From the NCBI RefSeq assembly GCF_002916655.1, contig NZ_PPSM01000009.1, positions 1 to 64,000 of the forward strand: 64,000 nucleotides of DNA, written 5' to 3'. Every line of letters starts with the position of its first letter. Within the stretch, counting starts at the first letter, position 1. Position numbers and translations under genes: made by a program. Below, in pieces: positions 34,181 to 42,915 of the stretch. Source of the stretch: Novosphingobium sp. HII-3. GTDB taxonomy: Bacteria > Pseudomonadota > Alphaproteobacteria > Sphingomonadales > Sphingomonadaceae. The notes below the pieces were generated by a model that had not been told where the DNA came from, made no database searches, and was given only the letters and a program-made list of their open reading frames with translations.

Positions 34181-34621
34181 TTATCGGTCCTCTGGTGGCG
34201 AATCCTCGTCGCGAGGCCTTCCGGCAACATCGTCCGGGATTTCGCGAAGAAAGCTCTGGCCCTTCTGGAGCCTTTTGCCGAGCGTCTCGACGAAACCCTC
34301 AAATCGCTCGCGACCCTTGATCTGCGCAGCCGCTTGCGCATCGCCCGGCAATGGCGGCGTGATCGTCAGCCAGAAGCGCACGAACAGCGCCAGCGTTTCG
34401 GCCGTGACACCGAGATCGCGCTCGATGCGTTGTGCCTGGCGCGAGAGCCGATCCATCCGGCGGGTGAAGGCGGCCTCGCGTCGATCGGCGGCGTCGGGCG
34501 ACAGGAACGACGCCACGGCCGCCTCGACGATGGCCGATCGCGGTATCTTCTTGCGCTCTGACAGCTCGTTGATCCGCGAGATCATCTCGACGGGCAAGGT
34601 GAGGTTTAGACGGTCGCGCAT
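34181..34621 (-). CDS. CopG/ribbon-helix-helix regulator of the transfer region
   Basis: The product has 146 residues. The N-terminus is a ribbon-helix-helix: RLNLTLPVEMISRINELSER, then IPRSAIVEAAVASFLS. A helical region follows (RRMDRLSRQAQRIERDLGVT), with FVRFWLTITPPLP and an acidic tail. Members of this family sit between traG and trbB in many alphaproteobacterial ICEs. They probably bind DNA as regulators or auxiliary relaxosome factors; neither is proven here. It lies 8 bases after the traG stop. Confidence 0.8.
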   Translation of the reverse strand: MRDRLNLTLPVEMISRINELSERKKIPRSAIVEAAVASFLSPDAADRREAAFTRRMDRLSRQAQRIERDLGVTAETLALFVRFWLTITPPLPGDAQAAAQIKGRERFEGFVETLGKRLQKGQSFLREIPDDVAGRPRDEDSPPEDR

Positions 34622-34629
34622 CGATCCCC

Positions 34630-36621
34630 CTACAGGTCCATTCCGTCATTGGGATCGAGGGAGACCTGGCGCGCCACCCCGGTCATCTGGCGACGCAGCG
34701 CCTGACGCTGGCGCGCAACATCTTCCGGCTCGTCGTCTAGCAGAGCCGCGAATTCCTCCGTTGGAGCTTGGTCGGTCGTCTCCTTGACGATAGCGACATG
34801 GTCGGGAAGCTCGGGTTCGCGGCGCAGGCCGCTATTGGCCGGATCGCCCTCCGCCTTTTCCATCTCGGCTAATAGCACGGCATCTGGCTTCTGGGGGACA
34901 AGAGCCGACCATCCGTCTGCGCGGGGGGGTCGCCCGGACTTCTGCGGATCGGGCGGCGACAGCACGCGCTCCTTGAAGCGGGCGTCCTCATAATAGCGCG
35001 CCTTTTGCGCGTGGATCGGCGCGGTTCCAGCGATCATGACGATTTCTTCGGTCGGCGGAAGCTGCATCACCTCGCCTGGGGTCATCAGCGGGCGAGCGGT
35101 TTCGGAGCGCGAAACCATGAGGTGGCCGAGCCAAGGCGAAAGCCGGTGCCCGGCATAGTTCTTCATGGCCTTCATCTCGGTCGCGGTGCCCAGCGCATCG
35201 GAGACGCGCTTCGCCGTCCGCTCGTCGTTGGTCGCGAAGCTGACTCGGACATGGCAGTTGTCGAGGATCGAGTTGTTGGCCCCGTAAGCCTTCTCGATCT
35301 GGTTCAGCGACTGCGCGATCAAAAAGCTCTTGATGCCATAGCCCGCCATGAAGGCGAGTGCGGACTCGAAGAAGTCGAGGCGACCGAGCGCCGGGAACTC
35401 GTCGAGCATCATCAGTACGCGATGCTTGCGCTCCTTGGCGTGCAGGTCCTCCGTCAGACGGCGGCCGATCTGGTTCAGCACAAGACGGATGAGCGGCTTG
35501 GTCCGCGAGATGTCGGATGGCGGCACCACGAGGTAGAGCGTCGCCGGACGCGGATCGGCGATCAGGTCGGCGATGCGCCAGTCGCAGCGTCGCGTCACCT
35601 GGGCGACGACGGGATCGCGATAGAGGCCGAGAAACGACATGGCGGTGGAGAGCACACCGGAGCGCTCGTTGTCGGATTTGTTCAAGAGCTCGCGCGCCGT
35701 GGACGCGACCACGGGATGCGGCCCGGCTTCGCCGAGATGCGGCGTCGTCATCATCGCCTTCAGTGTCGTCTCGATCGGCCGCTTCGGATCGGACAGGAAG
35801 CCGGCGACGCCGGCGAGCGTCTTGTCCGCCTCCGAGTACAGGACATGCAGGATTGCACCGACCAGCAACGAGTGGCTGGTCTTCTCCCAGTGATTGCGCT
35901 TGTCGAGCGAGCCTTCCGGGTCGACCAGCACGTCGGCGACGTTCTGGACGTCGCGGACCTCCCAATCGCCGCGGCGCACCTCGAGCAACGGATTGTACGC
36001 GGCGGATTTCGGGTTGGTCGGATCGAACAGCAGCACGCGGCCGTGCTTCGCCCGGAAGCCGGCGGTGAGCTGCCAGTTCTCGCCCTTGATGTCGTGGACG
36101 ATGGCCGAACCCGGCCAGGTTAAGAGCGACGGCACGACCAGGCCGACGCCCTTGCCGGAGCGTGTCGGCGCGAAGCACAGCACATGCTCGGGCCCATCAT
36201 GTCGGAGATAGTCGCGCTCCAGCTTGCCAAGTACCACGCCATCCGGGCCGAGCAGCCCGGCCGCCTTCACCTCTTCCTTCGCGGCCCAGCGCGCCGAGCC
36301 ATAGGTCTCGACATTCTTGGCTTCTCGCGCCCGCCACACCGACATCCCGATGGCGACCGCGATCGCGATGAAGCCGCCTGAGGCGGCGATGAAGGCGCCG
36401 TGTGTGAAGATCTCCGGCGCATAGGCGTCATAGGAGAACCACCAGGCGAAAAAGGCCGGCGGGAAATAGACCGGCATGCCGGCGAGCCTGAACCAGGGCG
36501 CTCCGAGCTGGGCCTGAAAGCCGAGCTGCCAGGCGACATACTGCGTCGCGCCCCAGGTCGTGGTCAGCACGATCAGGAAGACGATGATGATCTGGCCCCA
36601 CAGGATTTTGGTCGCGGACAT
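34630..36621 (-). CDS. traG: Conjugal transfer coupling protein TraG (VirD4-like)
   Basis: The product has 663 residues. It links the relaxase-DNA complex to the secretion channel. Membrane helices near the N-terminus are ILWGQIIIVFLIVLTTTWGA and AFIAASGGFIAIAVAIGMSV. Walker A is APTRSGKGVGLVVPSLL, Walker B is VLMMLDEFPALGRLD, and the sensor is KSFLIAQSLNQIEKAYG. The ATG at 36621 starts MSATKILWG, with AAAGG upstream. It lies 26 bases after the relaxase gene on the same strand. Confidence 0.95.
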   Translation of the reverse strand: MSATKILWGQIIIVFLIVLTTTWGATQYVAWQLGFQAQLGAPWFRLAGMPVYFPPAFFAWWFSYDAYAPEIFTHGAFIAASGGFIAIAVAIGMSVWRAREAKNVETYGSARWAAKEEVKAAGLLGPDGVVLGKLERDYLRHDGPEHVLCFAPTRSGKGVGLVVPSLLTWPGSAIVHDIKGENWQLTAGFRAKHGRVLLFDPTNPKSAAYNPLLEVRRGDWEVRDVQNVADVLVDPEGSLDKRNHWEKTSHSLLVGAILHVLYSEADKTLAGVAGFLSDPKRPIETTLKAMMTTPHLGEAGPHPVVASTARELLNKSDNERSGVLSTAMSFLGLYRDPVVAQVTRRCDWRIADLIADPRPATLYLVVPPSDISRTKPLIRLVLNQIGRRLTEDLHAKERKHRVLMMLDEFPALGRLDFFESALAFMAGYGIKSFLIAQSLNQIEKAYGANNSILDNCHVRVSFATNDERTAKRVSDALGTATEMKAMKNYAGHRLSPWLGHLMVSRSETARPLMTPGEVMQLPPTEEIVMIAGTAPIHAQKARYYEDARFKERVLSPPDPQKSGRPPRADGWSALVPQKPDAVLLAEMEKAEGDPANSGLRREPELPDHVAIVKETTDQAPTEEFAALLDDEPEDVARQRQALRRQMTGVARQVSLDPNDGMDL

Positions 36622-36647
36622 GGGTGGTGAACCTTTCTTGTTGGTGG

Positions 36648-38417
36648 CTAGAGACCGAGATCGCGCTTGCGCCCGAGGCTCCACTCGATGCCGCCGCCGC
36701 GAGCGACGCCGGTGATGTGCTGGCCGAGCTTGCGTTCGATCTCGCGCGACCAGGGCACGAGCTGGAAGCCGAGGCCCCCATCTGGTCCCGCGCCTTCGAT
36801 CATGGCGAAGCGGCCCGAGGAGAGCGTCAGGCGCTGGCGATATGTGCCCGAGACATTCTCGCCGGCTGCGACCTTCACATGCGGCAGACCCGTCTCGGCC
36901 GAGAGCTTCTCGCCCACGGCGTCCAAGTCGCGGCGGCGCAGCGTGCTGAGAAGATCGCGCTGGAGCATGATGCGCTGGCCTTGGCGGCGACCGAGCCCTT
37001 CGTCAGCGAGATGTTCGGCACGGGCCTGCATGGCGTCGCGCACCTCGCGGCCGAAGCCACCCATGGAGAGAGGCATCTGCTCGCGCTCCACGAGACGATG
37101 GTCGATCCAGGTGGCGCCCGGCGCGGTGATCTGTGTGCGCAGATCCAGATCGGAACGGGTAGCGAGCACGAGTGTCGGCCGCTGCTCCTCCGGCGACCCG
37201 AAGCGGCGGACCTCGACGATGCCACCGACAGGGGGAGCCTGTTCGAAGGCCTCGATGCCACGGAAGCGGACATGATGGGCGCGGCCGTCGGTGCCGTCGA
37301 TCACGGCATAGGCTTCGCCGGTCAGCTCATCATGCAGGCCCTTGTCGACCAGACGCCCGATGATCGGTGAGCCAGCGCCGCCGTCGGTCACATAGTCTGC
37401 GACGCTCCGATCCTGGCCGCGCTCGGTGAAGGCGCGGTGCATGGTCTTGATGACGTCACCGCGCATGCCGAGATCGCGAAGATGCCGCTCGGCTTCCAGA
37501 CCGACCATCCACTCCCCGGAGCCAGTCGAGGTGGCGAGCCCCATCTTCTCCAGACGCTGAAGACGGCCGATCATCAGGCGGCGGATCTCGGAATCCGCCG
37601 GGCCGTCTGATCCAGGGCGCAGGTCGATGGCGCCGACGTCGTCGGCATGGCTACGGATCTCGACATCGAGGCGGGTCCACCGCTCGGCGGTGACTTCCTT
37701 CTCCAGGGCGCTGCGAATTTCGTGCTCGGGTTTTGGCCCAAGCTCGATCGCCACCAGATCCTCGGCGCGGGACCGAAGGCCGCGGCTTATATAATCGCGC
37801 GAGATGACGAGATCAGCGCCGGCCTCATCCACACCGCGCACGAGCAGATGGACGTGCGGATTGTCGGTGTTCCAGTGATCGACGGCGACCCAGTCGAGCC
37901 GTGTCCCCAGATCGGCTTCCATTTGGCTCGCAAGATCGCGCGTGAACGCCTTCAGGTCGGTCATCTCGCTGGCGTCCTCAGGCGAGACGATGAAGCGGAA
38001 ATGGTGCCGGTCGTCCTTGCACCGGTCGGCAAAGGCGAGATCGTCGGTGCGATCGACGCCGGCATCGAACATGACGCCCTTCTCGCCGTCCCGGTTGACG
38101 CCGTCGCGCTTCAGGTAGGACAGATGCGCGGACAGCGGCGCGGACCGAAAGGACCGGCCCTGATGACGCACAACGCGCGCCTTGACGACGACGCGGCGCG
38201 TCGATGAGTACAGGCGGCTGCGGCTGAAACTGCCGCGCCCCCGGCCGAAGGTCGAGCGGCCATAGCCGGGTGCGCGTCTGCCGGACGCCGGCGCACCGGT
38301 ATGGCCAGCCTTCTTCGCGGCCCGCAGTACCCGATTGAGGAAGCTCTTCGCCTTCGGTGCGCGCGTGGTTTTGACGCGGCCAGGCCGGATCCGAAAATCG
38401 CTGTCGCCCTCGCTCAT
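36648..38417 (-). CDS. rlxS: Relaxase (VirD2/RlxS-like, DUF3363)
   Basis: The product has 589 residues. A basic, Gly/Arg-rich N-terminus is followed by the relaxase domain. AHLSYLKRDGV could hold a catalytic Tyr. The metal-binding His motif lies in VAVDHWNTDNPHVHLLVRG, with HHFRFIVSPED before it. The C-terminal half is the DUF3363 domain (EQRPTLVLATRSDLDLRTQ onward). It nicks oriT and pilots the strand into the recipient. The same architecture is found in RlxS of Mesorhizobium symbiosis ICEs. Confidence 0.9.
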   Translation of the reverse strand: MSEGDSDFRIRPGRVKTTRAPKAKSFLNRVLRAAKKAGHTGAPASGRRAPGYGRSTFGRGRGSFSRSRLYSSTRRVVVKARVVRHQGRSFRSAPLSAHLSYLKRDGVNRDGEKGVMFDAGVDRTDDLAFADRCKDDRHHFRFIVSPEDASEMTDLKAFTRDLASQMEADLGTRLDWVAVDHWNTDNPHVHLLVRGVDEAGADLVISRDYISRGLRSRAEDLVAIELGPKPEHEIRSALEKEVTAERWTRLDVEIRSHADDVGAIDLRPGSDGPADSEIRRLMIGRLQRLEKMGLATSTGSGEWMVGLEAERHLRDLGMRGDVIKTMHRAFTERGQDRSVADYVTDGGAGSPIIGRLVDKGLHDELTGEAYAVIDGTDGRAHHVRFRGIEAFEQAPPVGGIVEVRRFGSPEEQRPTLVLATRSDLDLRTQITAPGATWIDHRLVEREQMPLSMGGFGREVRDAMQARAEHLADEGLGRRQGQRIMLQRDLLSTLRRRDLDAVGEKLSAETGLPHVKVAAGENVSGTYRQRLTLSSGRFAMIEGAGPDGGLGFQLVPWSREIERKLGQHITGVARGGGIEWSLGRKRDLGL

Positions 38418-38664
38418 ATCGAGCCTCCGGGCAGCGGCAATTCAGGGCCGTGCATATGGAAGCCTTGGAAACCCTCACTAAAATTGGGCTTCATGCCCAC
38501 GACCGACCGCCATGCACAGGAAAACACGAGCCTCTTCAGAGGCTTGGAGTTTTTCGGGCATGCGCTTTTATCTCGCCGTCTGTTGGTCGTGTTTCCCTGA
38601 CATCCCCATCCTTCCGCCCAACCTGACCAGAAGCCCGCCACGGTGCGCCAGAGCGCGAATGGCA
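38418..38664. other. Intergenic region beside the relaxase, candidate oriT
   Basis: A 247-base gap just upstream of the relaxase gene, the usual neighbourhood of an origin of transfer. It contains the hairpin described at 38529-38554 and short palindromic stretches. I cannot identify a nick site, so oriT is only a positional guess. Confidence 0.3.
38529..38554 (+). terminator. Hairpin with T-run near the relaxase gene
   Basis: AGCCTC-TTCA-GAGGCT forms a perfect 6-bp stem, and TTTTT follows 5 bases later on the plus strand. It may act as a terminator or be part of oriT. Confidence 0.45.
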
Positions 38665-39441
38665 TCATCGCGGCTCTCCCGGTTGATTGCGGGCGACGAA
38701 GAGGCCGGCCGATTGCGGAACAGAGGCTGAGGCATCGCGCGCAGACGTTGTTGTTGGGGCATCGTCTGGAGCACCGCCGCGCTGCACAGAATCTGCAACC
38801 GGTGTGCGCTCGGGCTGCGCGATGAACAGCGGCGCTCTGGTCCAGGCTTGCGGATCGGCGGCGGCAACGACGGACGCAGGAGCGGTCAGATCACCGCCGC
38901 CGATGATAGGGAGGAGCGCAGCCACATAGGTGCGGGTCTCCACCGGCAAGGGACGGCCGGCGAGATATTCCTCATATCGGCCGGGACCCGCATTGTAGGC
39001 GGCGAGAAAGCCGGGTGACCCGTATCGATCGTACATTTCGCTCAGATACGCCGCGCCTGCCAGAATGTTGTCGCGCGGATTGAAGGGGTCTAAACCCAGC
39101 GCGTATCGGGCACGCAAAGCCGTCCATGTCACGGGCATGATCTGCATCAGGCCCATCGCGCCCTTTGGCGAGACGGCGCGCACGGCATTCGCGCTCTCGA
39201 CGCGCATCACCGCCCTGATCCATGCCGCCGGAATGCCGAAGCGTTGTGCGGCCTCCGCAATGTAGGCGGCATAAGGATCGGTCGGATCCGGACGTTCCAT
39301 CGGCGCGCTCTGCGCCAGCGTGACAGCCGATGGCGCGCCAACAAGAAACAGGCCGGAAAGGAGAAGGAGACCGGCTTGCCGGGCGACGCGATGACGCCCG
39401 GCAGCGGTGACACGGCGGCGGAATGGGACGTGCCAGAGCAT
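38665..39441 (-). CDS. Lytic transglycosylase (VirB1-like)
   Basis: The product has 258 residues. It has a signal peptide (AGLLLLSGLFLVGAPSAVTLA) and then an SLT domain. AAWIRAVMRVESANAV holds the catalytic Glu, KGAMGLMQIMPVTW is the substrate loop, and PRDNILAGAAYLSEM and FLAAYNAGPGRYEEY are further family motifs. It opens the peptidoglycan so that the transfer channel can be built. The Ser/Pro-rich C-terminal tail is not conserved. ATG 39441 lies 4 bases before the end of the DUF736 gene. Confidence 0.9.
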   Translation of the reverse strand: MLWHVPFRRRVTAAGRHRVARQAGLLLLSGLFLVGAPSAVTLAQSAPMERPDPTDPYAAYIAEAAQRFGIPAAWIRAVMRVESANAVRAVSPKGAMGLMQIMPVTWTALRARYALGLDPFNPRDNILAGAAYLSEMYDRYGSPGFLAAYNAGPGRYEEYLAGRPLPVETRTYVAALLPIIGGGDLTAPASVVAAADPQAWTRAPLFIAQPERTPVADSVQRGGAPDDAPTTTSARDASASVPQSAGLFVARNQPGEPR

Positions 39442-39445
39442 CGGC

Positions 39446-39781
39446 TCAATCCCGCTCGCCGCGCTTCGGCGGGCGGTTCCAGTGTAGTCCCCAAGCGCTC
39501 TTATCGTCGCCCGACTGGAACAGGTTGGCGCGGATCGGATGGGCGAAGACGGGATCGTCGAGCTGCAAAGAGACGTAGTCCCCGGCACGTTCGCCGGTCC
39601 GTTTCCAACCGGCGCCGACCTCCGGCCCGTCTTCATCGCGGATGTGGATACGATAGTCGGGCGCGTTCTCGGCATCAGACGGTTCGGCTGGAACGACCGT
39701 CAGTTCGATGTCGAGTGAGAGGGTGCGGATACGACCGGAATAGCCGGACGTCGTGCGGGAGAATTCTCCGATCTGAGGCAT
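39446..39781 (-). CDS. DUF736 protein
   Basis: The product has 111 residues. The family pattern is IGEFSRTTSGYSGRIRTLSL, then APDYRIHIRDEDGPEVGAGW, YVSLQLDDPVF, and a final FQSGDDKSAWGLHWNRP. It is a small beta-rich protein without membrane segments. DUF736 genes occur with transfer and replication genes on alphaproteobacterial plasmids and ICEs; their role is unknown. A second copy is at 56293-56619. ATG 39781 is the start that gives the conserved N-terminus. Confidence 0.85.
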   Translation of the reverse strand: MPQIGEFSRTTSGYSGRIRTLSLDIELTVVPAEPSDAENAPDYRIHIRDEDGPEVGAGWKRTGERAGDYVSLQLDDPVFAHPIRANLFQSGDDKSAWGLHWNRPPKRGERD

Positions 39782-39828
39782 GACAAGGCTCCTTTGTTGT
39801 GCGGTGGAGGACGGGATGGACGCGCGCG

Positions 39829-40374
39829 TCACCGCGTCGGTGCGTGCCATTCGAAGCGGCCGTTGCCGTCTTCATCGGTGTAGAGAGGCGTCGCCCGGCC
39901 GATGACCGTGTCGGTCGAGACAGGGCCGAAGTAGCGGCCGTCCAGACTGTCGCGGACCTGCCAGTTCATCAGGAAGATCTCGCCAACGCCGAGCAGTCGG
40001 CAGCCTTGCCAGCTTGGCAGGGTCCGGCCCAATCGGTCGCGCTCAAGCGCCTCGGCCATGTCGATGCCGTCGACCGACACCATGCGGCCTGTGCGACAGA
40101 CGCGCTGCCCGGCGATACCGGCGACGCGCTTCATCAGCGGCACGCCGCGCGGCAGATAACCGCGATCGGCGAGGAAGGTCGCGAGCGGTTCGGGCGCATC
40201 GACGGCGACCAGGTCGGTAACCTCGGGCAGCTCGTCGGAATCGATCGAGTAGAGGCCGATCGGCACGCTCGCGGACGCGTTCCAGATGAGTTTCAGCGGC
40301 AGCGGGAGGACGGCTGCCATGACGATGCCCATCGTCGCGAAATACGTCGCCATGACGTAGCTGAAGCGGCTCAT
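39829..40374 (-). CDS. traF: TraF-type S26 signal peptidase
   Basis: The product has 181 residues. The membrane anchor is YFATMGIVMAAVLPLPLKLI. The catalytic Ser lies in NASASVPIGLYSID and the Lys in GVPLMKRVAGIAGQRV. The C-terminal box is DSLDGRYFGPVSTDTVIG. In RP4, TraF processes and circularises the TrbC pilin, and the same is expected here. The start at 40374 overlaps the stop of the DUF2840 gene (ATGA). Confidence 0.9.
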   Translation of the reverse strand: MSRFSYVMATYFATMGIVMAAVLPLPLKLIWNASASVPIGLYSIDSDELPEVTDLVAVDAPEPLATFLADRGYLPRGVPLMKRVAGIAGQRVCRTGRMVSVDGIDMAEALERDRLGRTLPSWQGCRLLGVGEIFLMNWQVRDSLDGRYFGPVSTDTVIGRATPLYTDEDGNGRFEWHAPTR

Positions 40375-40889
40375 GGCTCTGCCCTCCGGCGCAGCAGGAA
40401 GGCGCGATGCTGCTCGGCGCTGTAGGCGCGCGGCTCCTCGCCAGCGGTCAAGCGGTTGTGAACGTGGCGCCAGTGATCGGACGATATATCCGCCGGATCG
40501 ACGCCGATCGCCTCGATCGCGTCGACCGCCTGCAGCACCCGCTCCACCTTGGGCCAGCCTTCGATCTTCAGCAGGATGTCGCCGCCGGGCCGCACGAAGG
40601 GCAGCGTCTGGAACGGTTCGCCGGCGCCGACAGCGCGCACGATGTCGATGCGCGAGATGATTGTGCCGAACGCGTTCGACGCCCAGCGGACGAAGGCGAA
40701 AACGCTGTTCGGCGCAAAGCCCATGACGCGGCGGCGACGATCGAGGATCTGTTCGTGGATGTCGCGACCGAAGCGGATCCAGTTCTCTTGTTTCTTCTCG
40801 ATCCAGGTCAGCTCCACCAGCGTTGTGGACGCAGGCGGAATGGCCGGCGCAGCGCCGCTGCGCAGGCGCGGGCGCGCGATGCCGGTCAT
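40371..40889 (-). CDS. DUF2840 protein
   Basis: The product has 172 residues. The family pattern includes TLVELTWIEKKQENWIRFG, RRVMGFAPNSVFAFVRWASN, FGTIISRIDIVRAV and DILLKIEGWPKVERVLQAVD. DUF2840 genes lie between parA and traF in many alphaproteobacterial ICEs, where the whole block is one operon. No enzymatic motif is visible. It overlaps both neighbours by 4 bases. Confidence 0.85.
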   Translation of the reverse strand: MTGIARPRLRSGAAPAIPPASTTLVELTWIEKKQENWIRFGRDIHEQILDRRRRVMGFAPNSVFAFVRWASNAFGTIISRIDIVRAVGAGEPFQTLPFVRPGGDILLKIEGWPKVERVLQAVDAIEAIGVDPADISSDHWRHVHNRLTAGEEPRAYSAEQHRAFLLRRRAEP

Positions 40890-41140
40890 GACGGGTCTCC
40901 TTTGACGGTGGGAAATTCACGCGCGAGCAGCTCGCGCAGCATGTCGGCAACGGTGACGCCGCGCTGGAAGGCGGCGATCTTGATGCGCGCGCGCTGATCC
41001 GATGTGACATCGATGGTCAGTCGGGCGCTGAACCCGCCATCGTTCGAAGCGCGTATGGAGGACGCGTCGGAAGCCTTGACCCAACTTTCGGGGTCGGCGG
41101 GACGCGCGGCGAAACCGCGCTTGCGCGGTCGCTCGGTCAT
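40886..41140 (-). CDS. Ribbon-helix-helix partition-type protein
   Basis: The product has 84 residues. The C-terminal part is a ribbon-helix-helix: ARLTIDVTSDQRARIKIAAFQ, then GVTVADMLRELLAREF. The N-terminus is basic and flexible. It directly follows parA with an ATGA overlap. So it is probably the DNA-binding partner of ParA in stabilising the excised circular ICE. This is inference from position and fold. Confidence 0.8.
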   Translation of the reverse strand: MTERPRKRGFAARPADPESWVKASDASSIRASNDGGFSARLTIDVTSDQRARIKIAAFQRGVTVADMLRELLAREFPTVKGDPS

Positions 41141-41775
41141 GGCGCGATCCTCCCGATCTCGGCGCAGAGCGCGGCGATCTCACGGGCGGCGGGGCTATCC
41201 TCATCGACTTCGGAAACGAGGCGGCCGGATTGCGCGGCGTCCGCGAAGGCAACGCGCTGGCCGATGGTGGCGGCGAGCACTGGCGGATCGTGATCGGCAA
41301 GCGTCTCGGCCGTCGCGCGGGCGATGACGGTGCGCGCGCCACAGCGGTTCAGCACGAAGCGGGCGACGAGTTGCGGGCGATAGATACGGGCCTCGCCAAG
41401 CAGCGACAGCATCTCGGCCGAGGCCCAGCCGTCGAACGGCGAAGGCTGCACCGGGATCAGCACCAGGTCGGCGGCGAGCAGCGCCGAGCGCATCAACCCG
41501 GCGACACGCGGCGGACCGTCGATGACGATGTGATCGACGTCGCGCGCCAGCTCCGGAGCCTCGCGATGCAGTGTGTCGCGCGCAAGGCCGACGACGCCGA
41601 AGAGCCTCGGAAGGGCTTCGCGAGCGCGCTGCTGTGACCAGTCCAGCGCGGAGCCTTGTGGATCCGCGTCGATCAGCGTGACGCGCTTCCCCTTGGCGGC
41701 CCATTCGCCAGCGAGATGCAGGGCCAGCGTCGTCTTGCCGACGCCGCCCTTTTGATTGAGGAGCGCGACGATCAT
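41137..41775 (-). CDS. parA: ParA-family partition ATPase
   Basis: The product has 212 residues. The deviant Walker A is NQKGGVGKTTLALHLA, followed by VTLIDADPQGSALDW and the switch region VIDGPPRVAGLMRSAL. This short single-domain ParA type is typical of plasmids and ICEs. Together with RepA and the ribbon-helix-helix protein it suggests that the excised element can be maintained and segregated. The start overlaps the repA stop (ATGA). Confidence 0.93.
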   Translation of the reverse strand: MIVALLNQKGGVGKTTLALHLAGEWAAKGKRVTLIDADPQGSALDWSQQRAREALPRLFGVVGLARDTLHREAPELARDVDHIVIDGPPRVAGLMRSALLAADLVLIPVQPSPFDGWASAEMLSLLGEARIYRPQLVARFVLNRCGARTVIARATAETLADHDPPVLAATIGQRVAFADAAQSGRLVSEVDEDSPAAREIAALCAEIGRIAP

Positions 41776-42896
41776 TCCGACTCTCCCGATGCTTGATCGA
41801 GAGGGAGTTGCGGCGTGCTGGAGGGATCGATGCGCGTGCGTTTCGACGGTGTCGCGGATGGTTTTTCAGCACGGCCGGCGATGTTTTCCACATCGCGCGC
41901 GCGTCTTCTAATGTTAGATTCTTGGTTAGACTCTAAGTTAAGGGCGCGATTCCGGGCGTGTTTTCCGGGGCTTAACCGCTGTTTGGGTTCCTGATAGCAC
42001 GAGCCTGCGGTTCCCGATGGCACGATAGTCCGGGTTCCTGATAGCACGAGGCCATCCACAGTTTGTCCACAGGGTGCCGAGGGTTCGAAGGCGAGCAGTA
42101 CGCGGCCGCCGCGCTCGACCTCGATGAACAGCGTGTAGCCCGGCAGTGGCTGGCGGCGGATGATGTCGCGCAGCTCGAAGGCGAAGCGTTTGAATGGGGA
42201 GAGGCTGCCGGACTTCTGATAGAGATGGCGGAAGTCGAAACGCCAACCGTTGCGCTGCTTGCCGCCGTGTTTGCGCACCAGGCGGTAGAGCCAGCGGTCG
42301 AGACCGCCGGTGAGACCGAAATAGGCTCGTTCGATGGTGAGCACGAGCGCGTCATCGAGAACGGCGCGGTAGAACCAGTCGGGCACGATCAGCTCGATAC
42401 CAGCGGGTCTGCCGCTACGATCGGTGCGCTCCTGCCATTCGTTGATCCAGGAGAAGCGATGCCGGCGACCTTCGGCCGGCTGGCGGATCGAGGTGGCGAC
42501 GGTCGTCGACTGGAGCCGATCGAGCGCGGCCTTGAGCCGCTGGTAATCACGTAGGCCGACGCCGCGGCCTATGAAGTTCAGGATCTCATAGGGCGTCGCG
42601 GCCATCAGGCGCGAGGTGCGCAAACCGGCGTCGCGTGCCTCGACGATCTGGCTTGCCGCCCAGATCAGGATGTCGGCGTCCCAGATGGTGGCCATGCCAT
42701 GATCGGGCACTGCCTCGACGCGGATCGACACGTCGCCGGCAACGAAGTCGATCGGCGCTGTGCGATGGGATTTGGAGAGGGAAAAGAACGGATAGGCCAT
42801 CAGATCCTGCGCGTCGCGAGGCGCGAAATCCCCGGGGAGCGCGTGGAACAGATCGAGCTGTCCGCGCTCCGAGATCGGGCGATGTCGCGCTGTCAT
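41772..42896 (-). CDS. repA: Replication initiator RepA-like protein
   Basis: The product has 374 residues. The N-terminal winged-helix region has the initiator family pattern: LMAYPFFSLSKSHRTAPIDF, YEILNFIGRGVGLRDYQRLK, FSWINEWQER, PDWFYRAVLDDALVLTIERAYFGLTG (in two stretches PDWFYRAVLDD and LTIERAYFGLTG) and SPFKRFAFELRDIIR. The C-terminal 100 residues are low-complexity, because the DNA there also carries iterons, DnaA-box-like sites and an AT-rich stretch. The ATG at 42896 follows the excisionase-like gene by 19 bases. It could let the excised ICE replicate. Confidence 0.88.
   Translation of the reverse strand: MTARHRPISERGQLDLFHALPGDFAPRDAQDLMAYPFFSLSKSHRTAPIDFVAGDVSIRVEAVPDHGMATIWDADILIWAASQIVEARDAGLRTSRLMAATPYEILNFIGRGVGLRDYQRLKAALDRLQSTTVATSIRQPAEGRRHRFSWINEWQERTDRSGRPAGIELIVPDWFYRAVLDDALVLTIERAYFGLTGGLDRWLYRLVRKHGGKQRNGWRFDFRHLYQKSGSLSPFKRFAFELRDIIRRQPLPGYTLFIEVERGGRVLLAFEPSAPCGQTVDGLVLSGTRTIVPSGTAGSCYQEPKQRLSPGKHARNRALNLESNQESNIRRRARDVENIAGRAEKPSATPSKRTRIDPSSTPQLPLDQASGESE
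41900..42071. other. Candidate replication origin inside repA: iterons, DnaA-like boxes and AT-rich stretch
   Basis: A 17-bp unit GGTTCCTGATAGCACGA occurs at 41986-42002 and 42033-42049, with a 2-mismatch copy at 42009-42025. Starts are 23 and 24 bases apart, about two helical turns. A DnaA-box-like TTGTCCACA lies at 42063-42071, with CCATCCACA just before it. On the other side, around 41905-41942, is an AT-rich run with TCTAA/TTAGA inverted repeats. All lie within the 3' part of repA. This is the layout of an iteron origin. Confidence 0.65.
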
Positions 42897-42915
42897 TGAG
42901 AGAGAGCCCGAGCGG

